This document shows, piece by piece, positions 30,045 to 44,300 of a stretch of 64,000 bases of DNA. Position numbers and translations under genes: made by a program. The number at the start of each line of letters is the position of its first letter. Position 1 is the first letter of the stretch. The notes below the pieces were generated by a model. It saw only the letters and a program-made list of their open reading frames with translations. It made no database searches and had not been told where the DNA came from. Origin of the DNA: Orychophragmus violaceus. Taxonomy: Eukaryota; Streptophyta; Magnoliopsida; Brassicales; Brassicaceae. The stretch spans positions 4,774,001 to 4,838,000 of the forward strand of contig CM058234.1 of the NCBI GenBank assembly GCA_030180135.1, written 5' to 3'.

Positions 30045-33000
30045 ATGTCGGGAAACCGTAAGGAAATCGATCCGGAAAACCCTAGGGTTGACCTAAGCGA
30101 TCATGAAGCAAGTGATTACGACCAAAGTGATCACGAAGACGACGCGGCGAAAGGCGGCAAGCAGCCGCGAGACGCCGCCAAGACAAACAAAGCTCGAGAT
30201 GACGGCAAACATGCCCCGTCACTCAGCGAAACATCAGCTCAAATCGAGCAAGACAAGGTCTTAGCCACTCTGATGGCCAAGATCGAGTCCCAGAACGACT
30301 TGATCAAAACGTTCTCAGAAAAAATCGACCTACTGCAGACGGAGCAGGCAAAGATCCGTTCGGACCAACAATCTAGGAAGTCCAAAAGAGAGGTGCCTCC
30401 AAAGGTAAAAGACAAAGTCGCCAGACAACTGGTCTATGATACGTCTGACGAAAGCCACCATGAACAGAGCCGTAGCAGCGAGTCCAGGAGCAACCCGCGT
30501 AAGGAAAGCAACAAGAAGGACACTCGCGAGCGGAGCTCACATCGGAAGGAAGGGTCCGAGGAAGCCAAACGGAGCGAAAGTCGGAGACGGGACGACTGGA
30601 GCGATGAAAGATACTCACCCGACGACAAGGATGAACACACTAGTCATCATACACGGGACATGCGCCACAGACGAAATTCGCGACATGAGAACGGCTCGCA
30701 CCGTGATAACTATCGCCATGAGCGAAGTATGTCACACGAGAAAACTCATGGAGTGCCTATTCGCGGAGCAAGTCGCAACCATGTCGAGAAACAGCTGACT
30801 GAGCTCAGAGACACCCTAAAAGAGTTAAAAGGGGAAGTCCATAACGTTAAGGGGTCTGCACCCGAGATCGACCGGATCATAGAGGAGACACAGAGGACAC
30901 CCTTCACCTCACGTATCACCAACACCTACATCAGAAAAAGGGAAAAACTCAAGTTACCAATGTACGACGGTACGAAAGATCCAGCCACCCACCTTACAAC
31001 ATTCAAAATCATGGCAGCAAAGGCGCGGTTTTCATCAAGCAAAGAGCGTGACATCGGCTTCTGCCAACTGTTCGCCGAAACTCTGGAAGGAGACGCACTA
31101 AACTGGTTCTCCCGACTCCCGTCCAAGTCGATCGATAGCTTCTCCGACCTCACATGGGCATTCGTAAGGCATCACTTCGCCTACGTACGAAAGGACACTT
31201 CGCTGAGCGCGTTGATGTCAATGACACAAGAAAAGAAGGAGACATTGAAGGACTTCGTAGAAAGGTTCAGAGCAGTGATGACGCGGGCCGAGGCACCAGA
31301 TAAGTTTACTATCGCAGCCTTAACAAATGCCGTCTGGCATGAGTCGCCCTTTTATCAAGATCTTGTCGTCAACCCGCCATTAACCATCGAAGATGCACTC
31401 CACCGAGCGAACAAGTTCGTAGAATTAGAAGAGAAAAAGGTCGCGTTAGCAAGAAGGTTCGGTTCCGGCAAACAAACCGACAAGAAGGAAGAAAGAGAAC
31501 CCAGACAGCATTACGATAAAGGCGCCAAAACAATGGTTGTCGATAACTCCGACAAATCCCGGTCATCAAAACCGTGGAATAAGAGGAACAAAGAGGCAAA
31601 GAAGGCACATCAAGCAGCTTCCGCTACAGGGGATAAGTACTGCGAGTACCATCAAGCTACGTCGCACGACACGGCTGAATGCCGGAATCTCAGAAACGCA
31701 CTTTACTCCCGACTTTCGAATGAAGAAATCAAGGCGGCCATAGAGAGATTAAAAAAGGAAGAGTCGGGGCAACTGAAGGAAGACAAAACCGACGAACAAA
31801 CTCCTAAGCAAGATAAACCGCCACGGCGTATCAAAAGCATAGCTTTGAAACGCAACCATGAAGAAGAAGAGGGAGAGGACGAAGAGGAAGCCCCAAAAAC
31901 CGTCCGAAGAATCAACATGATCATGGGAGGTCTAATCTCCGTAAACGATTCGGTCCGGTCAATCAAGGTCTACGAACGCCTAGCGTTAGCCGCGCAGAAA
32001 GCGCCTCAACCAATCTCGTCAGATGATCCACCCGTCATATTTACCGACCAAGACCTCTATGGGACTCACTACCCCCATAACGACCCGCTAGTGGTTGAGC
32101 TGTTAATCTGAAGCTGCCAAGTATCTCGAATACTGGTAGACACCGGGAGCTCGATAGACTTAATTTTCCTGGATACACTCAAAAAGATGGAGATTAAGGA
32201 GGAGGATATCAAGCAGAAGGCCAAGCCGCTCACCGGGTTCACAAGCGAGACGACGTACACAATCGGAACGATCAAGTTGCCCGTTTTCGCAGGAGTTAAC
32301 AGATTGGTGAGGTTTCATGTCATTGACAAGCCAACCATCTATAACGTCATCCTCGGAACTCCGTGGCTATACAACATGAAGGCGGTATCTTCGACATACC
32401 ATCAATGTCTGAAGTTCCCGACACCTAAAGGAATTCAGACAGTCAAAGGATGCCAGAGCGCAAGCCGGTCGTGTTTTGCAAGAGAACATAGGATTCGAGT
32501 TCCTTCATGCATGATCAATACAGAGCACGGAAGAAAAGGACCAGAGAAGGAACTGATCCAACAAGTCATCATCGACGACTCAGATGCAAGCAAATGTGTA
32601 GGGATCGGCGCGGAACTGCCAGACGACATCAAAAGGGAATTGACCGCCTTCCTGCAGCAAAACGTTACAATGTTTGCGTGGACAATGAAGGACATGAAGG
32701 GTATCAATCCAACCATCACAACTCACGAGCTGAATGTCGATCCGACTTACAAACCGGTTAAGCAAAAGAGGCGAAAACTAGGCCCTGAAAGGGCTAAAGC
32801 GGTCAACGATGAAGTAGAAAAGTTACTTGAAGCCGGTTCAATCCAAGAAGTCAAATACCCCGACTGGTTGGCTAATCCAGTGGTCGTGAAAAAGAAAAAC
32901 GGGAAGTGGAGAGTATGTGTTGATTTCACAGATCTCAACAAAGCCTGCCCAAAGGATAGTTTCCCGCTGCCACACATCGACCGACTTGTTGAGGCAACAG

Positions 33001-35837
33001 CCGGAAATGAATTACTATCATTCATTTATGCGTTCTCAAGATATAATCAAATCCTCATGAACCCGAACGACAGAGAAAAGACGGCCTTCATCACTGAACG
33101 CGGTACGTATTGCTATAAAGTCATGCCCTTCGGCCTCAAAAACGCCGGCGCCACCTACCAGCGGCTGGTAAACCGAATGTTTGCAGGACAACTCGGCACA
33201 CCAATGGAGGTTTACATCGACGACATGCTAGTCAAATCTCTGATTGCCTCTCAGCATGTCGGCCATTTAAAGGAATGTTTCAACATCCTTAACCGGTACG
33301 GAATGAAGCTCAATCCAACTAAGTGTACGTTCGGAGTAACATCGGGAGAATTCCTTGGGTACGTGGTAACACAGAGAGGAATAGAAGCTAATCCAAAGCA
33401 GATCACAGCAATAATCGACTTGCCATCTCCCAAGAACACTCGAGAGGTACAACGCCTCACCGGCCGCATAGCCGCCTTGAACAGATTTATATCCCGGTCA
33501 ACGGATAAATGTCTGCCTTTTTACGAGCTCCTGCGAGGGAACAAAAGATTTGTGTGGGACGACAAATGTCAAGAGGCATTCATCCAACTCAAGGACTATT
33601 TGTCGAACCCACCAATACTGTCTAAACCCGAGAACGGTGAGACATTGTTGCTTTACATCGCCGTCTCAACGACAACAGTCAGTGGCGTACTAGTTCGGGA
33701 AGATTGAGGGGAACAGAAGCCGATCTTCTACGTAAGCAAAACGATGAACGGAGCCGAAACCAGATATCCTGCAATGGAAAAACTGGCCTTCGCAGTCGTC
33801 ATCTCTGCACGAAAGCTACGACCATATTTTCAGTCACATCCGATCGCCGTATTAAGTAGTCAACCTCTTCGAACAATCCTTCACAGCCTGGGACAGTCTG
33901 GCCGTCTGGCCAAATGGGCGATAGAATTAAGCGAGTACGACATCGAATACAGAAACAGGACAACCGCCAAGTCGCAGGTAATAGCTGATTTCCTTGTTGA
34001 GTTATCACCCGAATTAGATGTCGGTACCGAGATAGAAGATAAAAATTGGAAGTTGTTCGTGGACGGAGCTTCATCGAAAAAAGGAGCCGGGATAGGGATA
34101 CGCCTCATTTCACCGACCGGCGAAATACTAGAACAGTCCTTCAAGCTGGGTTTCACGGCGTCTAACAACACGGCCGAGTATGAAGCTCTATTAGCCGGCC
34201 TCAGATTAGCCAGAGAAATCGGAGTACGACATCTCCTGGCCCATTGCGATTCCATGCTTGTAGAAAACCAGATCAATGGAGACTATGAAGCTAAAAACGA
34301 GCGAATGGAGGCTTACCGAAAGACGGCACTAGAGCTCACCAGTTCCTTCGAATTCTTCGACATTGTCCAGATACCAAGGAAAGAAAATGCCCCGACAGAC
34401 GCACTCGCGTCGCTGGCATCAAATCCTAATCTCTGTTGACGGATCCCGGTAGAAACGATCCATGAACCAAGCATCCCGCCCCCTGAGAGCAATCAAGAAG
34501 AACCCGACGAAATAATCCAGAGTGGCGAGGATTATATGTGCTGCAACATTCAGGCAAAGAACGCCGACCTCATCGCTGTCCTAACTAACAACAATGAGGA
34601 TTGGCGACTTCCAATAAGAGCATATTTAACAGAAGGAAAGCTTCCAGAAGACAAATGGGAAGCGCGACGACTTAAAGTCAAGAGTGCACGATACACCATA
34701 CATAATGGTATCCTTTATAAGTACTCAGCTAATAAAGTCCTTCTCAGATGCATAAACGGAGACGAAGTAAGTCGAGTTCTCGAAGAGACACACTCTGGAG
34801 AATGCGGCAACCACTCCGGAGGCAGGTCCCTCTCCCTCAAAATCAAGCTAAACGGTCACTATTGGCCGACTATGATAGCCGATTGCGAGACCTATTCCAA
34901 CAAGTGTGAAAAGTGTCAGCGTCATGCGCCATTCATACATCGACCTACGGAACTGCTTACGACTTCGACCGTGGCTTATCCATTCATGAGATGGGCGATG
35001 GACATCGTCGGACCACTACCATTATCTAATCAAAGGCGTTTTCTACTTATCATGACCAACTACTTCACAAAGTGGGTAGAGGCCAAGGCATTTGTCGCAA
35101 TTCATGACATCCAAGTCCAAAACTTCGTTTGGAAACACATCATATATCGGTTCGGGCTACCTTACGAGATTGTCACGGATAATGGATCGCAGTTCATCTC
35201 AAACCAATTCGAAGGGTTTTGCAAAAAGTGGGACATACGGCTAAGCAAATCAACGCCCAGGTATCCGCAAGGAAACGGGCAAGCCGAAGCAACGAATAAA
35301 ACCATCATTGCCGGCATCAAGAAGCGACTTGAAAGCAAAAAAGGAGTTTGGGCTGACGAGCTCGATGGAGTCCTTTGGTCGTATAGAACGACTCCACGCC
35401 GCGCAACAGGAGTTACACCATTCTCCCTGGCCTTTGGCGTAGAAGCAATGGTACCAGCAGAAGCGAACATCTACACATTTCGCCGATCTCTAATGCCACA
35501 AAATGCCGAGATCAATGAGAAATTATTGATCCAAGCCCTCGACACCATAGAGGAAGAACGAGATCGAGCTTTACTCAGAATTCAAAACTACCAACAGCTC
35601 GCAACTCGGTACTACAACCAAAAAGTCAAGGAACGACATTTCCAAGTCGGCGACTACGTCATGCGCAAAGTCTACGAAAATACAAAGGAATGGAGAGCGG
35701 GCAAACTCGGTGCAAAGTGGGAAGGACCCTACAAGGTAACTAAAGTCGTCAAACCTGGAGTGTACGAGCTCGAATCAATGAAAGGCAAGGCTTTACCGCG
35801 TTCCTGGAACTCAGCGAGCCTAAAGGAGTACTTCTAA
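30045..35837 (+). pseudogene. Tat2 gag-pol polyprotein with three in-frame stops
   Basis: One register of 1931 codons without frameshift. Stops are TGA at 32109, 33705 and 34437. The last two are CGA-type codons changed at a CpG; at 34437 Tat1 still has CGA. Order: Gag (capsid region near codons 340-430; knuckle CEYHQATSHDTAEC near 533), aspartic protease (VDTGSS near 699), RT with YIDD (33213-33224), RT-linked RNase H, an archaeal-type RNase H (FVDGAS, AEYEAL, HCDSML, TDALASLA), and integrase (zinc HHCC; MDIVGP, TDNGSQF, GQAEATN). The first RT catalytic Asp, expected as F-x-DAFSGY, is Tyr (33027-33029) and the Gly of that motif is Arg. RT is therefore predicted inactive even apart from the stops. 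Confidence 0.9.
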
Positions 35838-35850
35838 GACTCTAAGGCGC

Positions 35851-35884
<34 letters not shown>

Positions 35885-36933
35885 TGACTCTTTTGAATAT
35901 GTATGAACTACGAGCGACTTGATTCTTCCTAGGAAGATACGTAGGCAGCTTTAACCGGCACAATCGCAAAATTAATAAAATATTCATTTTACAGCTCAGA
36001 TACCGCCTTGAGAGCTCATCAAAAGCCAACAGGTCAGTCTCTTCATTAAGTTAAATATCCTTAAATACTAACAAAAGCCGAGTTTATCAGCTCGCAAAAG
36101 TCGGGTCTAAATAACTCGCCAAAAAAGCCGAGCTCCTTAGTTCGCAAAAGTCGGGTCTAAGTAACTCGCAAAAAAAAAGCCGAGCTCCTTAGTTCGCAAA
36201 AGTCGGGTCTAAGTAACTCGCAAGAAAAAGCCGAGCTCCTTAGTTCGCAAAAGTCGGGTCTAAGTAACTCGCATTAGCATCATGCTCCCTGGCCAGGAGT
36301 GTGGTCTTCCTTGCGCACGAGGTGCACATCGTGGTAGGGAAAAGCCGGGATCCGTCCCGCAAATTCTTCGCGGTGGGAGATAACAAATAAGTCGAGCACA
36401 GCATCGCACATTCATCCACCCCTAGAATAAAGCCGAGCATCCATAAGTCTCGCAAATCGACATTATGGCAAGAATCATAATGAAATCACTACTTGTTTAA
36501 AATTTGTCAAAAGAACAAGTTTAAATATAGTAGCACGACTTATCACCATGAAAGTCGCTAAATTATTTAAGTTTAACAGCAAGTTTAATACAAGACTAGT
36601 GAGATTTGATTACAAATACGTTCTCAAAATCGCTAAATTGTTTAGACTCGTTGATAACTTAAGTCTGATTCGGTGGAAAATATGCACGCAAGTCGCTAAA
36701 ACTGTCCAAAAACAAGTGTTGAACAGATTTAGCCCGACTTAGCTATGAAGCACATATCCCCCGATCGACATTTTCTTAAAAGTTTGTCAAAAATAAACTT
36801 CAAGATAGACTGATCCATATCGCTATCAAGTTTAAGAACAAGCTTAAAAGTAAACTTAAAATCAACTTAAAACAAAAGGATAATGTTTGCAAGAATAAAT
36901 AAAAGTTATTACAAAGCCGGTACAAGTAAAATA
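35838..36933. other. Tat2 post-pol noncoding region
   Basis: No gene. A run of about 31 A (35851-35881) is followed by a hairpin minisatellite (36077-36272), then the block conserved with Tat1 (36275-36390). AT-rich DNA with repeated GTCGCTAA-type words follows up to the antisense gene. Confidence 0.65.
36077..36272. repeat. Hairpin minisatellite, Tat2
   Basis: Alternating units GCCGAGCTCCTTAGTTCGC and GTCGGGTCTAAGTAACTCGC (about 22-24 bp each, higher-order period about 48 bp), roughly eight units. Each has imperfect inverted ends (CGAG/TTCG, CGGGT/ACTCG). It sits at the same place as the 22-bp array of Tat1. Confidence 0.82.
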
Positions 36934-39712
36934 TTATTCGACTTCGGCCGATGACTTCTCGGGATCACTAATCTTCTCAGAACCATCCTCCTCGATCCGG
37001 TTTTGCACCTTAGGAGCGCCGTCAGTAGCCGCGATCTCCGAACGGACAGACTGGACGAGATCAGCAGGAACCGCCTCCGGAATTACTCCACGATTGGTTC
37101 CAAATTGGTCGACATCCTTCGGGACAAGAGGAGGAGAATCGAAGCGAAGATCGAGTAAAGGATGCTTAACCGGTGAAAGAGCAAACGTAAGTTCATCCTT
37201 GGTCACGACCTCCGTTTCATCAATCTTAGCGTTCACCGCGACCTCGTAAGCAGCGACTTGATCCAAGAGAGACTGGGGCACTGGCACGCCTTCACCGCTA
37301 AGTTTAATCAAGCAATTCTTTAGCCCAGAATTTGGGCTTGCTCAACTTGCAGGGCAACAGTGACATCTTGATCCTTCACGTATCGATGAAACAGATCGAA
37401 GTGAGTTTGCGCCTTCGCCCTAGCCGCGGCCTCCACTCTCTCCCTCTCTTTCCGAACCAAGTCTAAATAGAACTTTTGCTGGTGCTCCATCCTCTTCTGC
37501 AACTTGAGAAGATCGACCTTCGACTTCTCAGTAACGAGGTTCAGCTCTCCTTCCGCACCACGAAGCTTATCTGCGAGTGCCGCGTTGTCCGCTACAAGAG
37601 TCTTCTTCTCCTCCTTGGCCTTCCTGAGGAGCTCATCCCGCTTGGTCACTGCGTCGGCCATTTTATTAGAGATCCAGGAGCTCTCAAGAGCCACGCGATT
37701 CGACGCCGCAATCATCTGCAAATAAAACAAGGGTCATCATAAACAAACAAAGACCAACAAACGGAGAACTCGAAACAGTAAAAACTTACTATCGCTTCGG
37801 CATGTTTGAGTTTAAGGATGGCATCCGAATGAGGAAGCTCCTGCAAGACCGGCCAATCTCTCTCGTTCCCCCGGATGCAAGTCAGCATATCAAAACATGC
37901 CCGCGGGTTATCAATCAGCGGGACTTCACTCTCGTACTGATAAGAGAAGTTATGGATTGAGGGTTGAGAATCTCCTTCCCTTATGGGAGCACGGGGACGA
38001 ACATGGACGATCTCCTTGCGAGAGGCGAAAGTCTTCGCGTTACCATAAGCATCGACAACGTCACCGGTCTCCTGGTAAAAACGCTTCCAAGGGTCTAGAC
38101 TCTTCTCGGACTCACCAACAGTCGTCTTATCAGATGCAACCACGTCGATGGACTTGTTGGCTACAGCGGCCTTCTTTGCCGACTTCTCTCGGTCCGCTTT
38201 ACCTTCCGCAGACCGCTTTCTGGATGGAGCCTTTGGAGGGAGCTTAGAAGACACGGTCGCGGCTTCCGGCTGAACACTTGTCACGACCTGAGGAGCAGCC
38301 GACTTATTACCCGCATCGGCCGAGTGGCCCCCGTCTTGAGACGATGCAAGTGCGTCTTTTTCTTTTACCGGCCTGGCAGAGGACGCAGGTTTGGCCGAAA
38401 TGTTTTTCGAGTAATCAACTGATTCGACTCTTTGCACCTTGCCCATTCTCTTTGGTTTCACGAGCTGCTCGGCTGTAACCTTCGTTTTAATGTTCCACTT
38501 CACTAAAACGGGGGAAACAAAGGGGTCAGTAACTGTAAAGAAAGAACTTCAAATCTCGGTCATCAAAACCGATAGAAGATTACCTTCGGAAATTTGAGGC
38601 AAAGACCTGTTTATGCGTTCCCGAGTAAGATGCGACCACTTGCGAAGACCGAGAGCTTGTATTTTCTCAAGGATCGGGAAAAAGTTATCTGGATAAGGCT
38701 TGAGAAACGGATGAGGCACTGCAAAAAAACAAAACATAAATTAAGTAAATAATCGCATTCGGTCGACAGCAAATTCAGAACGACATCTACCAAAGTCGGT
38801 GTTCCACGACGATCTGATAAGCCCTCTGTGTTCATCAGGAATGACCAAATGAGACATCTTGACATAGAAATACTGTCTCTGCCAGTTGTTGATCTTACTC
38901 GGGGCATTCATCACTACACGGTTACCACTCTTAAGTTTAACCGCGAAACACCCTGGACTGGTCGTCGTCATACGGTTGATCGAAGTCATCTCTTCAAAAA
39001 TGCTGACGGTTACCGTTACGTCAACCTCAGCGCCAAGGACGAGAAGGCCCACCATATGGCGAACTGCGACTGCCGACAACTGGGAAATGGCGATCTCGCG
39101 ACGATGACAATAGGAAATTAGCAAGTCGGGGAGTGGAAGCCAACAACGAGAGCCTCCGGTCTTGGTGTTGAAGAAATACGACTCATATAAAGTAATATAG
39201 CCCGACGGTGGGTTCCAGGGACGATCAAGCATGCAAGGGATCAGGTATTCGATCCTCGGATCAGCACCACATCCCCGAAGCGTGGAAGCCACAGATTCCA
39301 GAGTGGAGCGAGTCTCGTAGACATTCGCGAAAGATTCCCGCGGAGAAGACGGTAACGAGACGGATTGAGTGCCATCACCATCAGAATCGATCCCTTTAAT
39401 GTCGACATCCTCATCGGATCTATCGGATGACGCGTTTTCATCGATGTCGACATCCGTGAATCTATCGCCAGAATCATGAAGCTGAGGAGTTATAAAATGC
39501 TTTTGACCTGAAGTCTCCGCGGCATCCATCTGCCGGGATAGCTCACGACGACGTCGGAATTCTTCAACTTCGGCATGAAGCGGATGATTCCTCAAGTCGG
39601 AAGAAGAATCTGAGGACGACGAACTAGTAGAAGCGCTATGGCGACTTAATGACTCGTCCGCAGATGAAACTGTAACAATCTCTTTATCCTTTTTCCCAGA
39701 ACAGCGGATCAA
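36934..39712 (-). pseudogene. Tat2 antisense spliced gene, main part
   Basis: Exons on the minus strand: exon 1 from codon 3 to 38791, then 38718-38584, 38502-37790 and 37715-36934, with GT...AG introns equivalent to Tat1. The start codon and first codons lie at 53412-53407 on the far side of the Athila insertion. Exon 1 has IRCSGKKDKEIVTVSS, an acidic stretch, then GYITLYESYFFNT and LPLPDLLISYCHRREIAISQ (Transposase_28-like). Exon 4 is a long Lys/Glu-rich likely coiled coil. One base is missing near 37315 (exon 4 is 782 nt; 783 keeps phase), otherwise open. Restored length would be about 850 residues. Function unknown. Confidence 0.75.
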
Positions 39713-41219
39713 TGATGTTCTTGAGTTTTCATGCATTTAAGGAGTTGTTTAGTTCATGTTTTGGTTTGATTTAGCTTTCCTTCTTAGCTTTTCCATGATC
39801 TTTTGTGTTGCATCTAGAGTTTAGGCATTTAGGATTAGGAATTTGTGTCTTGGTTAGTTTTGGTGTGTTCCAGGTTGATTTTTAGGTACAAAGGAGTTGG
39901 TGTGGAAAGCTTGGAGCATTGGAAACATTTGGGGATGATGAGGTGTGGAGAAATGCAAGGAGTGTCGAACAGGTTCATGTAGCGGTCTGGCTCGCGGTTG
40001 GGACGTAAACCGCGAAGCCCTGTCATGTTCCATACGTGGAGCCACGCGGTTTGGCTCGCGGACGAGGATCAGACCGCGAGAGACGTGGAGGACCAGCCGA
40101 GAAGCAACGCGGTTTGGCTCGCGGACGAGGAGTCGACCGCGAGGGATGGCTAAACCCAGAACGTGTTGGCTCGCGGTTACCCTCGCGGTGTGGGGCAAAC
40201 CGCGAGCCTTCCAATTTCCATTGACCTTCCAACGCTTTGACCAGTTTTACCCATGGATCCGGGTCAACACCCGGTTTGTCCCGGGTTGACCCGGTTCCGA
40301 ACACTGTTCACTATTTAAGTCTTAAACCTAATTTTTGGAGAATCTTAAGCTTGTTTTTGATTTCTAAACCTTTTGTAAGAACAAGTTTAATCTTTTCTTA
40401 ATCCAAGTACTTCTTTTGAGATTTCTTGTTTAAATCTTTCATCTTTCTCTAATCCTCAATGATTTACACTATCTCTTTAGATTTTGTGGATCAAATGATG
40501 ATTAGTGAGTAGTTTCTCATAGGGTTTATGGGTTAGGTAGGATTAGTGTGATTAGGGATGATTAAGGGATGTCTAGTGTTTATACTTCTTAAATCTCTTC
40601 TATCTATGTGTGCTTAATGCCTATTTGACCTTGATCTAGTTAAATTAGGATGTTTAGGATTTCATGCTCACCAAGTGTTCGATGAAATTCCAGTTATGGC
40701 TTAGATAGGATTTTCACATTCTAGCTTGGATAGAATGTCTAGAGTGATTATTAGCTGTCTAGAACTTGATTGAATGCTTGCTTGACCTTATTTCACAAAT
40801 GAGAGTTTGTTCTTGAATTAGGATTAAGTGAAGAGATTAGCTCTAAGAGATTAGGCTAATTGGCTTATTGTGTTCTTGCTAGGAGGTTAGCTTGCTTGTA
40901 GCTTGATTAGCATCCCGAGATCGTCCCGAATCTACTAGTCCATTGACCTATGCTCATAAACCTTATTCTTATCATTGATTTCTAGTTATCTCTGTTCTTG
41001 GATTGTTTAGCTCTCTTTGCTTGATTTGTCTACTTTGTTATTGTCATTAGAACTCTTAGAATCTTAGAATTTGAATCTTGAAATTGGTTAGCTTGGCTAA
41101 TTTGGTTCGGTGTATTCACTTTGGTCTAGTCCGGTCCTAAAAATGGATTGATCCCTCATTGCTACACGATAAGCATGGGGAATTGATACCCATAAAGATT
41201 GGCTAAAATCTTGTTATCA
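39713..41219 (+). repeat. 5' LTR of Athila element
   Basis: 1507 bp. It contains the CGCGG hairpin array at 39982-40207. Confidence 0.92.
39982..40207 (+). repeat. Four-unit hairpin array in Athila LTR (CGCGG core), copy 1
   Basis: Units of about 40 bp at 39982-40017, 40044-40085, 40107-40147 and 40166-40207. Typical order: GCGGTTTGG, CTCGCGG, 10-17 nt, ACCGCGAG. This is two direct copies and one inverted copy of the core, the same plan as the TATCGG array of the non-autonomous element. Confidence 0.82.
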
Positions 41220-41222
41220 ATT

Positions 41223-41235
41223 TGGCGCCGTTGCC
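41223..41235 (+). other. Primer-binding site of Athila element
   Basis: TGGCGCCGTTGCC, matching the last 13 nt of tRNA-Asp, starts three bases after the LTR. Complementarity ends after 13 nt (CATTTTGG instead of GGGGA). Confidence 0.75.
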
Positions 41236-41334
41236 ATTTTGGGAACTTGGATAGATCAATTCGATTTCCTTTCCTATTTAGATCAAGTTTTGGTTACTAA
41301 TCTTATTTCTTCTTCTCTCTTTGATGTCAGGTGT

Positions 41335-44300
41335 ATGAACTTGCGGAGCAGAGGACTAACAGACTTAGTTGCGCGGGTTTCAGACATCAAAGCACTTGAA
41401 AGACAGTTAGCACGAGAGAGAAGAGCACTAGAGCGAGCTGTGCATTTAGAGAGACTTGGGTTGGAGCAGGAAACAGTAGATCAGCCTCAGCTTGAGCCTC
41501 CAGAGCAGCCAGCTATGGATCTGCATCAGCAAGATCACCAGGATCATCAGGATCAGGGCCAACAGGGCCAACAGGGCCAACAGGGCCATTAAGAGCAGCA
41601 TCACCAGGATGCGGATGCTAGAGATGGACAGGGAAACAGGATCCCAGCTCATCGTGAGAGACCAGCTCGAGCCATTGGTGATGGCGATACACCGGATACG
41701 AATGCTAATCGAAGGGGCATCATTCCACCACCAGTGAACAACAACAATTTTGAAATCAGAGCCATGGTCATGAATATGGTACAGAACAACCAATTCCATG
41801 GACTTTCCTCAGAAGATCCATTAAATCACTTAGACACATTCGACAAAATCTATGATACTACAAGACTCAACGGTGTGACGGATGAGGGTCTCAAGATGCG
41901 CCTCTTTGTCTTCTCCTTGGCAGATAGAGCCAAAGATTGGGAAAGCACAATTCCACCGGGTTCCATCACTACATGGGCAGACCTTAAGAAGGCTTTCTTG
42001 AAGAAATTCTTCTCAACTACGAGAACTGCCCGTTTCCGCAATGAGTTATCCGGGTTTGTGCAAAGAAACAACGAGACCTTCGCTGAAGCTTGGGAAAGGT
42101 TCAATAAGCTCACCACTCAATGCCCACACCACGGTTTCACCAAGGAGACACTACTCAGTAACCTCTACCGAGGAGTGCTTCCTAGAATGAGGGCAATGCT
42201 TGATTCTTGTAGTAATGGACACTTCCTAGGAAAGGGAGTTGATGAGGCCATGAAATTGATTGAAAACTTGGCTACAAGTGATGGAAACTACAATGAGGAC
42301 TATGAGAGGACTCCTAGAGGATCATCTTCTTCCGATGAGAAGTACGAGAAGGAAATCAAGTCTCTAAATGACAAGATAGACAAGATGATCTCATCCAACC
42401 AAAAGCAAATCAGCTTTGTGGAGAACTATGATGATTCCCAACCAGTCCTCTATAGTATTGAAGGTGATATGACCCAAGAAGAGATAAACTTCATTGCTGG
42501 CCAAGGATGTTTCAACAGGGGTTTCAACCCAAACTACCGGAATCACCCCAACTTCTCTTACAGAAACCCCAATGTTGCCAACCCACAGGATCAGGTTTAT
42601 CCTCAAGCTCAACCACAAGCTCAAGCTCAACAACAAGGGCAACAAGGCTTCCCACAACCTCAGCAACAAAAGACTTTTGTCCCTTATACTAACCAGCAAG
42701 GGTTTGCTAACAAACCACAGTTCCAGAGCCAACAACCCTTTATCCCAAAGCAACAATACCCTCCACCCGGATTTAACCAACAACAGACACAAGCCTCTTC
42801 TTCTTCAGGTTTGGATAGTGAGTTAAAGGGTATGATGCAGCAACTACTTAAGGGACAAGCCTCAGGAGCTTTGGAAGTTAGAGATTTAAAGACTGAGTTG
42901 CAGAATTTGACATCTAGAGTCACCAACATGGAGAACCGAAATGCTTCAACCTCTAGACCTCAAGGAACTCTACCCGGAAAATCTGAGCAAAACCCAAAGG
43001 AGTATATCCATGCCATAACATTGAGAAGTGGTAAAGAGCTGCAACATCATCAAGTTCCCAAGCCTAAGGTGATTCCTCAAATCAATGAGGACATTGAAGT
43101 TCAAGAGGGGGAGGAGAATTCTGAAAATTCTGCTCTCAACAGAGAAAGTGAATGTGAGATTGCCAAGAGAAAGGGAAAGGCTGTGGTAGAAGAAGCAGTG
43201 GAAGAGGCACCCAAGAAGAAAGCTAGTGAGTTTGTTCCACCTCCCTATGAACCCAAGTTACCCTTTCCGGGCATATTCAAAAAGCAGCTCCTAGAGAAGT
43301 ATAAGGCTCTTTTTGAAAAACAGATGAAGAATGTAGAGCTCACAATGCCATTGATAGATGCATTTCTACTTGTTCCTCAGTACAACAAGTTCTTAAAGGA
43401 TGCCATAAAGGAAATAACTAAGGAGGTGCAGGGTATGGTCATGCTTACTCATGAGTGTAGTGCATTCATTCAAAGGAGCATTGTCCCTAAAAAGCTTGAA
43501 GACCCGGGCAGTTTCACTCTACCATGTGCTATTGGTCCCTTCAGATTTGAGAGTTGCTTGTGTGACCTTGGTGCAAGCGCTAGTCTAATGCCTTTCTCAG
43601 TGGCCAAGAGGCTAGGCTTCTCCACCTACAAGGCTTGTAGGATCTCCTTGGTGTTGGCTGATAGATCAATTAGATATCCAATTGGTCTACTAGAGGATCT
43701 TCCGGTGAAAGTAGGAGGATTTGAGGTTCCAACAGATTTTATTGTGTTGGAGATGGATGAAGAACCAAAGGATCCTTTAATTCTTGGGAGACCATTTCTT
43801 GCCACAGCTGGTGCTATCATAGATGTCAAGAAATGGAAGATTGATCTCAACCTTGGAAAGGACATAGTGCTCAAATTTGACATCAACAAGGTGATGAAGA
43901 AGCCAACCATAGAAGGGCAGATGTTCTATATTGAGACTATGGATATGCTAGCTGATGAACTTCTTGAAGAGTTGAATATGAGTGATCCATTGGAAGTGGC
44001 TCTAACAAAGGAATGTGGAGAGTATGGTTATCTTCAAGATGAGAGTTGGGCTTACATGAGAGCTCTTGATTCACACAAGCCTTTGCAAGGAGAGGTTGAG
44101 TACATTGAGTTGGGATCAGATTCAGTTGGTACAGAGATAGAAGTCTTCGCAGTGGGTATGGGAGCTGATGGCGCCTATGGAGCTGAGGGTACGAAGGAGC
44201 AGCTTGTAGCTGATGATTGGAGTGAGCTCAAGGCACCAAAGGTTGAGTTAAAGCCCCTTTCGCGGGGGCTTCGGTATGCATTTCTTGGTCCTAACTCTAC

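Noticed and set aside
40023..40304. Arg/Pro-rich frames on both strands in the Athila LTRs (also 52201-52482)
   Set aside because: They are by-products of the CGCGG hairpin array.
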